A stretch of DNA of 64,000 nt, taken from Paenibacillus sp. LS1 (GTDB taxonomy: Bacteria; Bacillota; Bacilli; Paenibacillales; Paenibacillaceae). Made by a program: the position numbers and the translations under genes. Shown here in pieces: positions 18,088 to 26,599 of this stretch (position 1 is the first letter of the stretch; every line of letters starts with the position of its first letter). The notes below the pieces were generated by a model. It had not been told where the DNA came from. It made no database searches and saw only the letters and a program-made list of their open reading frames with translations. Where the stretch lies: NCBI RefSeq assembly GCF_026013365.1, contig NZ_JAPDOE010000002.1:558001-622000 (forward strand), written 5' to 3'.

Positions 18088-19701
18088 TTATACGGTACGT
18101 GACTGTTTGCGGAACTCCTGTGGTGTGATACCTGTGCACTTTTTGAACATTTTGGTGAAATGCGAGTAATTGTAGTACCCCACCTTGCCAGCGATATCCG
18201 TCACCTTGACGGTGGACTGGGACAGCAAGGTCTTCGCTTTGGCTACTCTCCCCTGAAGGATAAACTCGGACAAGGACATCCCCTTCTCTTTTCGAAACAA
18301 ACGGGATAGATAAGCAGGATTGAAACCGGCAAAAGCTGCAAGTTCCTCTCGCATGAGTTCTTCGCCAATATGTGTTTCGATATAAATACATAACTGATCC
18401 ACAATAGTCATTGGACTGTGATCGTCCGGGTACAACACGGGGATGACACGATCAATCAGATCAGACGTCCACAGCTTCAACTGTGGCAACGACCTTGTGA
18501 CTACACTCTCTTCCGGCTCCCGTTCCCCCGGATACAGACTGCGTATGGATACGTTTTTCTGATGAAGTAACGGGTAGACCACATGCAGCATCGCATGATA
18601 GTAGAGACGCAGTATTTCAGGAGACAATCCCTCCTGGGCTGCAAGCAACTCGAAAATCTCATCCACACGTTCGCGCAAATCCCCAACTTTACCCGTCTCA
18701 AACAAAATGGATAACTCCGAAAACCACGGAATCGGCAAAAAGCGATCTTCCTGATCTCTGCCCCGCTCATCGTAGACAAAGACTTCTTCAAGCTCCTTAA
18801 TATTGCGCCGCTCCATATCCATTAGTTCATTCAACATGCCTTGCAGCTCCGTTACAGCGACCGGGACACCAACATAACAGGACAATCGGCAGTAGAAATA
18901 CGTACCACATTCCTGAATGTACCCCTGACAACGTTCTGCCACTTCGCTCGCACTCGGTATGATGCCATCTTGTTCGTAAGCAAGCACAATATTCAATCCA
19001 CTATGATCCTGAAACACCTCACCCGGCTTGTCGCCAAGCAACATCTCTCTTCCTGCATTACGAAGGGCATATTCTAATACCTCTTCATCACGCAAATCGA
19101 ATTCACGCACCCACTCCTCTACCGAGATCACAATGGGTAATACACGAGCCTGTGGATCGATCTCAGCACCATACAATTCTGCGAGCTCTTGCAGCCGTTG
19201 CTCAGTTAACGTGATCCGCTGAGAGATGGCATCTTTCCAGAAACGTTCTGTCAGGAGCGGTTTATGGGTCTTCCAGCGTTTGTATACGGTCTCATAAACT
19301 TCGCTGGTACGGGTACGCTGCTCCCCATCCTTGATCTTCTCCACCGCCTGGCTTACCACCTTGATCAATTGATCCGCTGGAGCCGGCTTCAATACATAAT
19401 CAAAGCTGTTCAGCTTAATTGCCGTCTGAGCATAATCGAACAATGCATGCCCTGTCAGGAAAATGGTCAGCATGCCTGGATCATGTTTCAACACCCAGCT
19501 CTGCAGATCAAGCCCTGTTTCGCCAGGCATCTCAATATCACAGATCATGATATCGATGGCACTTGCCTTCAGGACCTTTCTCGCCTCTTCTGCATCACAA
19601 GCACTGAACACCTGGTCAATGCCGGCCGCATGCCAGTCAACACCTTCCACCATCGCTTGTAGTGCATACACTTCATCATCCACGATCAACAGGTTCCGCA
19701 T
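18088..19701 (-). CDS. Two-component response regulator, YesN/AraC type (locus 2)
   Basis: A 537-residue regulator. The receiver domain has LLIVDDE, phospho-acceptor Asp55 in ICDIEMPG and Lys in YVLKP. The C-terminal AraC domain ends with HFTKMFKKCTGITPQEFRKQ. The start at 19701 is preceded by GGGGGAG; a longer in-frame extension lies inside the kinase gene and is not receiver-like. The gene overlaps the 3' end of its kinase gene by 26 bp, so the two are co-translated. It most likely controls the downstream transporter genes. Confidence 0.92.
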   Translation of the reverse strand: MRNLLIVDDEVYALQAMVEGVDWHAAGIDQVFSACDAEEARKVLKASAIDIMICDIEMPGETGLDLQSWVLKHDPGMLTIFLTGHALFDYAQTAIKLNSFDYVLKPAPADQLIKVVSQAVEKIKDGEQRTRTSEVYETVYKRWKTHKPLLTERFWKDAISQRITLTEQRLQELAELYGAEIDPQARVLPIVISVEEWVREFDLRDEEVLEYALRNAGREMLLGDKPGEVFQDHSGLNIVLAYEQDGIIPSASEVAERCQGYIQECGTYFYCRLSCYVGVPVAVTELQGMLNELMDMERRNIKELEEVFVYDERGRDQEDRFLPIPWFSELSILFETGKVGDLRERVDEIFELLAAQEGLSPEILRLYYHAMLHVVYPLLHQKNVSIRSLYPGEREPEESVVTRSLPQLKLWTSDLIDRVIPVLYPDDHSPMTIVDQLCIYIETHIGEELMREELAAFAGFNPAYLSRLFRKEKGMSLSEFILQGRVAKAKTLLSQSTVKVTDIAGKVGYYNYSHFTKMFKKCTGITPQEFRKQSRTV

Positions 19702-21475
19702 GGGCTCCCCCTTCTTCCTCTTCGGTCTGAGCGGGTAAATCAATGATGACTGCAGCGCCGTTATCCGCCTCATTTCTAAACTGCAAACTGGCTTGATCAC
19801 CATACTTCACTAACAGCCGATGAGCCACGTTCCATATACCGATATGCTGTCCACCCGGGTCTTCAGCGTATTGCCCCTGCTGCAGACGTTCCAGCAATTC
19901 CTCTTCAAATCCGACACCATTATCCACAATCATCAGTTGAAGCACCGTCTCATCGATTTGACCAGATAACATCTTCCCATGGCATGCCACGATTCGAATG
20001 ACAAATGGCTGCGTTCGCCGCTGAAATCCGTGAATAATGGCATTCTCCACAAAGGGCTGAATCGTTAATGGCGGGATCACATACTTACCGAGATCCGGTT
20101 CAATATGCAATTCAAAATCCAATCGGCTTGGAAACCTCAGCTTCTGAATTTCTAAATAATGACGAATGTGCTCCAGCTCTTCATCCAGACGAATAACACG
20201 TTTGCCTGCACGCAGACTGAATCGGAAATAATCAGCCAGATGGCCAGCCATTTGCTGCACCAGCTCATGCTTTTTCAAGGAAGCCAGACTATGAATTATA
20301 TTGAGTGAATTCAGGTAAAAGTGAGGATTGATTTGCATCTGTAATTGTTTGAACTCCGCCTCGCGCGTCCGCAATTGTTCCTCGTACACATCAATCTTGA
20401 GATGCCGGATCTCGCTGGTCATCTGATTGAAGCTTCGTGTCATAAATTCAAGTTCCGAGGAGGATGGGGGCTCCAGCTTCACATCGAGATCTCCGCGACT
20501 AACCCTTCTCATGCCTCGGATCAATGAATTCATGGGACGGAATAACAGTTGCCGCAAAAAGATCAGTGCAGTAACCAGAATTACTGCCGCCCCAATAGGG
20601 AGAAGACGAATGATCTGCTGGAAGAACGGGAGGTTACGCATCATGTCTTCCTCAGGCAGTAGCACGATATAATTCATTTGTGACATGGCTGAGGCAATAC
20701 CCAACATCAGATATTGACGTGCCTCTCCCTTATTCATAACTTCAGAAATCACCTGATATGGATTCTTTAGGCCCGAAAGATGTGCAGCAGCAAGCTTGAT
20801 CTGTCCAGCATTCAATGTGGAATCCGATAATGCCCCACCATCGGTTCCAACAATGACGGCGCCTCCCCTATCTCCGGATTCTGTGAATTGCTGCGTGTGG
20901 TTCAATGCATTCATATCGACAAGCGCACCCGCATAGAACTGCTGATTGATCCGCACCGTTTTCACCAGCGCATTCCACGATCCCCCACGCACGATGCTCC
21001 ATTCCGGCTTCTGGATATCACCTTCCAATTGCTGCATCTGGACCGGCATACTCTCCTGCACAACCGACTTTTTGACATCGTAATTGCCCGAAGTGGCGAG
21101 CAGCAGATCATCATTGACGGCATCATATAGAAAAAAGGAATCGATCAGATTATAGAAACCGATATCTGTCATGAATTTATTCATAATGCGTTGCTTCGCA
21201 ATGATATAATCGCCACTGCCGTATTCCAGAAAAAACAGGGAGATAATATCTGGGTCCCGCTCGCCCAGACTATATAAATATCGATTCGTCTCCTGTAATA
21301 CACGTTCATTCTGCTCCACACTCTTGGCAAGATGATTCATATTGGTGAGAGATACCTTGTCACGTACGACTTTCATGGCGTAGACGTTGTTGTAATAGAG
21401 CAGCATGAACAGTGGCAGCATGATCAATGTAAGTCCCACAATAAACTTAAAACGAAGTGAACGGATCAAATTCAT
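19676..21475 (-). CDS. Sensor histidine kinase, YesM type (locus 2)
   Basis: A 599-residue membrane kinase. TM1 is at about 10-30, an extracellular sensor at about 31-285, TM2 at about 290-310, then HAMP. The phospho-acceptor is His385 in QMQINPHFYLN. The ATPase domain has PPLTIQPFVENAIIHG and VDNGVGFEEE. It overlaps the response-regulator gene by 26 bp. The start ATG lies only about 30 bp from a 205-bp inverted-repeat element (21506-21710), so that element sits in the leader or promoter zone of this gene. The ligand is unknown. Confidence 0.92.
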   Translation of the reverse strand: MNLIRSLRFKFIVGLTLIMLPLFMLLYYNNVYAMKVVRDKVSLTNMNHLAKSVEQNERVLQETNRYLYSLGERDPDIISLFFLEYGSGDYIIAKQRIMNKFMTDIGFYNLIDSFFLYDAVNDDLLLATSGNYDVKKSVVQESMPVQMQQLEGDIQKPEWSIVRGGSWNALVKTVRINQQFYAGALVDMNALNHTQQFTESGDRGGAVIVGTDGGALSDSTLNAGQIKLAAAHLSGLKNPYQVISEVMNKGEARQYLMLGIASAMSQMNYIVLLPEEDMMRNLPFFQQIIRLLPIGAAVILVTALIFLRQLLFRPMNSLIRGMRRVSRGDLDVKLEPPSSSELEFMTRSFNQMTSEIRHLKIDVYEEQLRTREAEFKQLQMQINPHFYLNSLNIIHSLASLKKHELVQQMAGHLADYFRFSLRAGKRVIRLDEELEHIRHYLEIQKLRFPSRLDFELHIEPDLGKYVIPPLTIQPFVENAIIHGFQRRTQPFVIRIVACHGKMLSGQIDETVLQLMIVDNGVGFEEELLERLQQGQYAEDPGGQHIGIWNVAHRLLVKYGDQASLQFRNEADNGAAVIIDLPAQTEEEEGGAHAEPVDRG

Positions 21476-21505
21476 GGATTATGGATTCCCGCCCTTTTAG
21501 AGGTA

Positions 21506-21710
21506 GTTCAAAAAGTCCGCTTTTGATTACGAATTATGCCTAGCCGCATCATCAGCTTCGAATATGAAATTCAGCCGAAATAAGCGGGAGGCTTACGAAG
21601 TATGTTTCCTTTGGAAACATTGTGGTTGCTCACGTAGTTTGCCTACGCTCCGCTACTCCATTTCTATCTCCATTCCATCTTCTCGGTACTGAAAACCAGA
21701 CTTTTTGAAC
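21506..21710. repeat. 205-bp MITE-like element with terminal inverted repeats
   Basis: The ends are perfect 12-bp inverted repeats, GTTCAAAAAGTC at 21506-21517 and its complement at 21699-21710, extendable to about 21 bp with three mismatches. Inside are two small hairpins: ATGTTTCC/GGAAACAT (21602-21620) and CGTAG/CTACG (21633-21647). No open reading frame fits within it. The form is that of a non-autonomous miniature element or a mobile structured repeat. No target-site duplication is evident. It occupies the gap just upstream of kinase 2; the rest of 21711-22038 is AT-rich and shows no gene. Confidence 0.65.
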
Positions 21711-22038
21711 ACACACTTTATTTCAACATAGTTTTTTTCTATTTTCTTCCTTATGATGGCATGTTTATTGTAATCACCCCTGCTTGCCATTGTCTATGCG
21801 GTCCCGTGACCTGCACATGTCAATTCTGGTGACTTCTATTCGCTCCAAGTTTGGATAACACACTTCATATTGTAATAAATTCTCCAGTTGTAAAATAAAT
21901 CCTTCATTTATTGCTCAGCACACTCTCCCTAAAAATAAATGCTGCAGCAAGCCCCGAACTCCACGAACGCCCGATCTTGACATGCATACGATATATCACT
22001 CCTCGGGTTTGTCACCAGGATGTAGGGAGGCCTGTTCG

Positions 22039-23448
22039 ATGAATATTCAACTCACTGCGTTACACTATGTCTATCTGGCATTTATCATCTTGATCATTGC
22101 CGTAATGATCCGGCGCAGAGACACCACCATTATCTGTGTCGCGGGTATTATGACCATTGGACTTCTGGCAACGGAAACCTTAAGCGGTTCGGTCGCTGGA
22201 ATCTTCAGCAGTTTTATCTATGCCACAAAAGAATTGCTTAGTACGATCTTCATCATCTCGATTATTGTGGCGATGAGCCGTGTTCTGATCAGAACTGGCA
22301 TTAATGAGGTCATGGTGACACCTGTCACCCGATTTATCCGTTCACCTCAGGTGGCATATTGGGGAATTGGACTGATCATGATGGTTGTATCGCTCTTTTT
22401 CTGGCCCTCCCCGGCGGTAGCACTGGTTGGTGCTGTACTGCTTCCTGTAGCGGTACGTGTAGGGCTTCCTCCGATCGGAGCTGCCATTGCGATGAACCTG
22501 TTCGGACATGGGATTGCACTGTCAGGGGATTACATTATTCAAGGGGCTCCCAAACTTACAGCTGATGCGGCGGGTATACCGGTTACTTCCGTCATGACGG
22601 CTAGCATACCTCTGGTCATTGTCATGGGAACGGTATCTACACTTACAGCTTTCTGGATGCTGCGCCAAGAGATGAAATCAGGTACAGTGACAACGGATCC
22701 TTCCTCCTCGTCAGAGGCTGTGTCTACTTCTTTACCTGGCAATCTGCCTGTTGAACGTCAAGCACTGTCACCCCGTTTGCAAAAGGTCTTCGCTCTTCTT
22801 ATCCCTCTGTTATTCGCAGTTGATGTGATTTTGATGTTTGTATTGAAGCTGCAAGGTGGTGACGCAACAGCTCTGATTGGCGGAACTGCTGTGGTCATAC
22901 TGATCGCCGTCACCCTTGCTGCACATCGACATGCGGGACCAGAGGAAACGACTAACTATTTAATAGAAGGATTTCAGTTCGGTTTCAAGGTATTCGGCCC
23001 GGTTATTCCGATAGCTGCGTTCTTTTATCTGGGGGATGCTGCGATTACGGAATTGTTCCACAATCCTCTTCCTGAAGGTTCACATGGGATTGTGAATGAT
23101 CTCGGGGTTGCACTTGCTGGACTGGTGCCTCTGAATGGTACGGTGGGAGCCATTACGATGACGGTGACCGGAGCGGTCACGGGGATGGATGGATCGGGAT
23201 TCTCGGGGATCTCCTTGGTTGGCTCGATTGCGTCCATGTTCGCAGGTTCGGCAGATTCCGCGCCTGTGCTGACCGCACTCGGTCAGGTCGCAGCCATATG
23301 GGTAGGTGGTGGAACCTTGATTCCATGGGCCTTGATTCCTGCTGCTGCGATCTGCGGAGTCAGTCCTTTTGAACTTGCAAGACGCAACCTGAAGCCTGTA
23401 TTGCTGGGACTCGCGGTAACGACGATTGTAGCCATTTTTTTGATCTGA
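22039..23448 (+). CDS. Ion-transporter-superfamily permease, substrate unknown
   Basis: A 469-residue integral membrane protein with about 11-12 hydrophobic segments and a hydrophilic Ser/Thr-rich loop near residue 215-240. Two similar half-structures each carry a Gly/Ala/Pro-rich re-entrant region, such as FGHGIALSGDYIIQGAP in the first half and FAGSADSAPVLTALGQ in the second. This layout fits the ion-transporter superfamily (citrate, dicarboxylate, gluconate or Na+/H+ exchange families), but I cannot assign the substrate. The start ATG at 22039 is chosen for GGGAGG 8 bp upstream; an earlier ATG at 21982 lacks a ribosome site. It is a single gene, convergent with the DUF4269 gene, with a repeat between them. 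Confidence 0.75.
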   Translation: MNIQLTALHYVYLAFIILIIAVMIRRRDTTIICVAGIMTIGLLATETLSGSVAGIFSSFIYATKELLSTIFIISIIVAMSRVLIRTGINEVMVTPVTRFIRSPQVAYWGIGLIMMVVSLFFWPSPAVALVGAVLLPVAVRVGLPPIGAAIAMNLFGHGIALSGDYIIQGAPKLTADAAGIPVTSVMTASIPLVIVMGTVSTLTAFWMLRQEMKSGTVTTDPSSSSEAVSTSLPGNLPVERQALSPRLQKVFALLIPLLFAVDVILMFVLKLQGGDATALIGGTAVVILIAVTLAAHRHAGPEETTNYLIEGFQFGFKVFGPVIPIAAFFYLGDAAITELFHNPLPEGSHGIVNDLGVALAGLVPLNGTVGAITMTVTGAVTGMDGSGFSGISLVGSIASMFAGSADSAPVLTALGQVAAIWVGGGTLIPWALIPAAAICGVSPFELARRNLKPVLLGLAVTTIVAIFLI

Positions 23449-23458
23449 CCAAAGGTTA

Positions 23459-23644
23459 TTTACACTGACACTACGATGACAGAAGAACCTTCCAATCGCT
23501 GTTATTCCCAGATTTTTTTGATCCCCTTTCTCAAGGGAAAATCCGGTAATAGCGTATGCTTCCGATGCAGCTTTCTTTCAGAAAGCTTTTAGGCGAACGC
23601 TTCGCTTTTTCAGGTTTTTTCTGTCCTCTCCGTTATCGTGTAAA
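23459..23644. repeat. Dispersed intergenic repeat, copy A (186 bp)
   Basis: Bounded by TTTACAC (23459-23465) and GTGTAAA (23638-23644), with inner inverted arms GACAGAA and TTCTGTC. Most of its length matches the reverse complement of 47887-48038; the difference is about 34 extra bp in the middle that form another hairpin (AGCTTTC/GAAAGCT). It starts 10 bp after the permease stop and lies between convergent genes, where its hairpins could also end transcription. No coding potential is seen. Confidence 0.75.
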
Positions 23645-23670
23645 TGATTAGTTCATCTCAAATAGACATT

Positions 23671-24273
23671 TTACAAAGACGTGCGCGAACGTGCCCAGTT
23701 CCAGAGATCTTCACGTTTCATCTCTGCCAGATGCAGCATGTCCACATATGGATCTCCCTCTAATCCAAGTACAGAAGCAAATGCAGGCTCCGTCTTCCAC
23801 CCTGCCCGTTTCAGTCGGCGGATCTCACGGTGTCCCGCGTCTCCCCACAGTTGTAACAATCTCCACTCGACAATCATATGTAGGTATGCATTCTGCCTGT
23901 TGACTGGCACAGATTGGGCAAAAATCTCCACAGGCCAATGTCCCACTTGCAAATTAAAAGTCACATAAGGACGTTGGTCTGGAAGATCCCCACCCCCACG
24001 AACACATCGAAACTCACCCACGGCACCGATCTGATCATGCATCTCAGCTTCAAAGGCATCCAGATCCTCTGCATAACACAGTAGATCCAGATCACTGCCC
24101 GGAATATCAATATCAATCGGTACCGTTCCCGCCGGATATGGGTAGTAGTCAGCTAATATATCTAGCAGTCCACTAGTCTTTAACACGCGGTTTGCGTCCT
24201 GCTGACGTTCGTTACCTGTAGCCAGATGGGCCATTACATCTGCGGTAGTGATCATCTCCCCGCTTTTGCCCAC
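23671..24273 (-). CDS. DUF4269 nucleotidyltransferase-like protein
   Basis: A 200-residue protein that looks like the DUF4269 family. A nucleotidyltransferase-like signature is visible in GTVPIDIDIPGSDLDLLCY (about residues 49-67), where Gly-Ser and the Asp-x-Asp pair resemble a metal-binding active site, and later PVEIFAQ supplies a possible third acidic residue. The biological substrate is unknown. Translation probably starts at GTG 24273, with AGGAGG about 12 bp upstream. It begins 2 bp after the ywbE stop, so the two are likely co-translated. Confidence 0.75.
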   Translation of the reverse strand: MGKSGEMITTADVMAHLATGNERQQDANRVLKTSGLLDILADYYPYPAGTVPIDIDIPGSDLDLLCYAEDLDAFEAEMHDQIGAVGEFRCVRGGGDLPDQRPYVTFNLQVGHWPVEIFAQSVPVNRQNAYLHMIVEWRLLQLWGDAGHREIRRLKRAGWKTEPAFASVLGLEGDPYVDMLHLAEMKREDLWNWARSRTSL

Positions 24274-24275
24274 TG

Positions 24276-24485
24276 TTAGTTTGAGCCTCCTGCAATGACC
24301 TGTTTCACACGTCCCACATGGCCGCTCGTCAGTCGTACTTTGATTCCGTGTGGATGCGTAGGGGACTTGGTTAATAGATCCTTTACAATACCACGTGTCA
24401 GCTTGCCTGTAGCTTGATCCTGCTTCAACACGATGTCCACCTCAAGACCCGGTTTAATATTTACTCGTTGTTGTCCATTCATCAT
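24276..24485 (-). CDS. ywbE: YwbE family small protein
   Basis: A 69-residue protein matching the YwbE (DUF2196) family: VNIKPGLEVDIVLKQDQ then TGKLTRGIVKDLLTKS and HPHGIKVRL. The family is short, conserved in Firmicutes and of unknown function; the sequence resembles a small beta-barrel. The start is the first of two ATG codons at 24483-24485, placed by GAGGGAG 5 bp upstream. The gene precedes the DUF4269 gene in a two-gene unit. Confidence 0.85.
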   Translation of the reverse strand: MMNGQQRVNIKPGLEVDIVLKQDQATGKLTRGIVKDLLTKSPTHPHGIKVRLTSGHVGRVKQVIAGGSN

Positions 24486-24637
24486 ATTCACTCCCTCTAT
24501 GTTGTAATTCATATCATGTATACTATATAACCCTTAATCACAAAGCTCCATCTATTGTAGACGTTTTGGTTTCAAAACGAAAGCTATGTGGACAACCTCC
24601 CTACTCCTGGTTCCTTAATTTATATAAAAACAGGAAG

Positions 24638-24678
24638 AAAAAGCCGCAGGTTTCCTCATACCGAGGCCTGCGGCTTTT
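24638..24678. terminator. Bidirectional terminator
   Basis: A 12-bp stem, AAAAGCCGCAGG with its complement (24639-24650 and 24667-24678), is flanked by A on one side and T on the other. It ends the polysaccharide deacetylase transcript read on the minus strand. Confidence 0.85.
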
Positions 24679-24693
24679 GATTCAATTGGCATG

Positions 24694-25482
24694 TTAAGGT
24701 TGCACATTCTTCAACGAAGAAGAATGTGAAGTTCCATCCTTCGCAGCTTCGCGTGCCTTCACAGCAAGTAGCTCAGACACCGTCACGAACCGATATCCCT
24801 GCTGCTGCAGTTTCGGCAGAATCGTTTTGAGTGCTGCTACCGTATGCGACTTGCCTTCCACCTTATCGTGAAAAAGTACAATATCCCCATTACGTGTGTT
24901 CTTCAGCACTTTGTTGACGATGGCCGCTACACCTGGAGAAGCCCAGTCCCGTGTATCCTGATGCCAGGACCAGAGTACAATCGTATACCCTTTTTGTTTG
25001 GCAGCCTGAATGACCATGTCATTGTAGTATCCGCCCGGTGGCCTGAACAACAAGGGACGCTCCGCACCAGCTTCAATGATGGAACTTTCCGCTGCGTTCA
25101 TATCGTTCATGTACTTATCAGCACGTGTCGAACGGACTGCATACGTATGCGCATACGTATGATTGGCGATTTCATGTCCTTCGAGCTGCTCCTGCCTAAT
25201 CAGTTCAGGAAATTTCTCTGCCCATTTGCCAAGTACAAAAAAGGTTCCTTTAGCTTGATATTGCTGGAGCAACGCCAGAATCTGCGGGGTTTGAATCGGA
25301 TCTGGTCCATCATCAAACGTCAGGGCGATGAGTTTATCTTGTGTGGGAACCTCCCACACGATTTCTCCTCGTTCCTCATAGTACTGACGGTTCTTCTGTA
25401 CAGGCTTCGCATAGGCAGAACTGCTGCCTAGCACAATAATCAGCGTGAACAATCCGATGAATCGGGCTGCCTTCAGGTTCAT
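24694..25482 (-). CDS. Secreted polysaccharide deacetylase (NodB/CE4)
   Basis: A 262-residue protein with an N-terminal signal peptide (hydrophobic to about residue 22, likely cut after AYA). A CE4/NodB domain follows with all five motifs: TFDDGPD with Asp57-Asp58, the metal His108 and His112 in HEIANHTYAH, RPPGGYY, a DTRDW segment and VLFHD. The expected reaction is removal of N- or O-acetyl groups from a cell-wall or extracellular polymer, as in PdaA-like peptidoglycan deacetylases. The substrate is not resolved. It is transcribed alone. Confidence 0.88.
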   Translation of the reverse strand: MNLKAARFIGLFTLIIVLGSSSAYAKPVQKNRQYYEERGEIVWEVPTQDKLIALTFDDGPDPIQTPQILALLQQYQAKGTFFVLGKWAEKFPELIRQEQLEGHEIANHTYAHTYAVRSTRADKYMNDMNAAESSIIEAGAERPLLFRPPGGYYNDMVIQAAKQKGYTIVLWSWHQDTRDWASPGVAAIVNKVLKNTRNGDIVLFHDKVEGKSHTVAALKTILPKLQQQGYRFVTVSELLAVKAREAAKDGTSHSSSLKNVQP

Positions 25483-25548
25483 GTTGTGTCCTCACTTTGT
25501 CTTCATACGTAAACTCCCTGTTAGCATTTCCCGATTCACCCGAACTAA

Positions 25549-26487
25549 TTAACGAAAGATCTGATCCACAACGGCGATTTCGTCAGCAGTTAGCTCTACA
25601 TTCAATGTTTTCAGATTATTAATAACCTGCTCCGGTTTCTTGGCGCCCGGAATCAATGCATCAATGGAAGGCTGGGTCAGGTACCAGGCCAGAACCAGAT
25701 GAGCGACCTCAACATCCTTGGATTGTGCAATGCTGCGCAGTTGTTCTACTTTATCCAGATTTTCAATGAAAGCCTCACCTGTGAACAGCGGGTTCTTCGC
25801 ACGTCCATCCTGGAAAGTGGTATCACGATTATATTTACCGCCTAGCAGTCCCGCTGCCAGAGGGAAGTAAGGAACAAAAGATATGTCATGCTCAGCCGTA
25901 TACGGCAACAGCTCTTTTTCCGCTTCTCTTTTGAACAAATTATATTCAGATTGCAGTACGTCTACATGCCCGTCCTTATTGGCTTCACGCAACTGATCGA
26001 TGGAGAAGTTGGATACGCCTATGGCCCGGATTTTCCCAGCATCTTTCAGCCGTTTTAACGTATCTACTGCTTCATCCTTCGGCGTGTTCTCATCCGGGAA
26101 GTGGATGTAGAAGAGATCAATGTAATCGGTTTGCAGACGTTTCAATGCCTCATCTACAGCCGCTTTCAGGAAAGCAGGTGAGTTATCCACGACAATCTTG
26201 CCATCTACAAATTTATGGGCCGCCTTGGTTGCAATAATCGTATTCTGACGTTGACCGGTTTCCCTCAACACTTCACCGATCAGTCGTTCGGAATGCTCCG
26301 GTCCATAGATGTACGCCGTATCCACAAAGTTGATGCCTTGTTTCAAGGCTGTACGAACCACTTCCTTACCCGTCTCATCATTTAGCATGCCCGGATAGAT
26401 ATTATGTCCTCCTACTGCATTTGCACCCAGTCCAATGGGATTCACGATCAGATCCGTCTTGCCCAACCGAATTTGTTGTTCTGCCAT
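25549..26487 (-). CDS. Aldo/keto reductase
   Basis: A 312-residue TIM-barrel oxidoreductase using NADPH. The catalytic tetrad is seen as Asp56 and Tyr61 (VDTAYIYG), Lys88 (IIATKAA) and His129 (YIHFPD). The coenzyme-binding end includes [14 protein letters not shown]. It is closest in style to the YhdN/IolS group of Bacillus reductases linked to general stress. The physiological carbonyl substrate is unknown. It is a single gene, with an ATG following GAAGGAGAGATGAG. Confidence 0.9.
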   Translation of the reverse strand: MAEQQIRLGKTDLIVNPIGLGANAVGGHNIYPGMLNDETGKEVVRTALKQGINFVDTAYIYGPEHSERLIGEVLRETGQRQNTIIATKAAHKFVDGKIVVDNSPAFLKAAVDEALKRLQTDYIDLFYIHFPDENTPKDEAVDTLKRLKDAGKIRAIGVSNFSIDQLREANKDGHVDVLQSEYNLFKREAEKELLPYTAEHDISFVPYFPLAAGLLGGKYNRDTTFQDGRAKNPLFTGEAFIENLDKVEQLRSIAQSKDVEVAHLVLAWYLTQPSIDALIPGAKKPEQVINNLKTLNVELTADEIAVVDQIFR

Positions 26488-26599
26488 GTCTCATCTCTCC
26501 TTCACTGATCGATATAAGTACATTTTTGCAATGATGCGTGTTGCTTGTTACATATTATATCAAACCGTATAGCGCATTTAAAATATCGGGTTTATCGGA

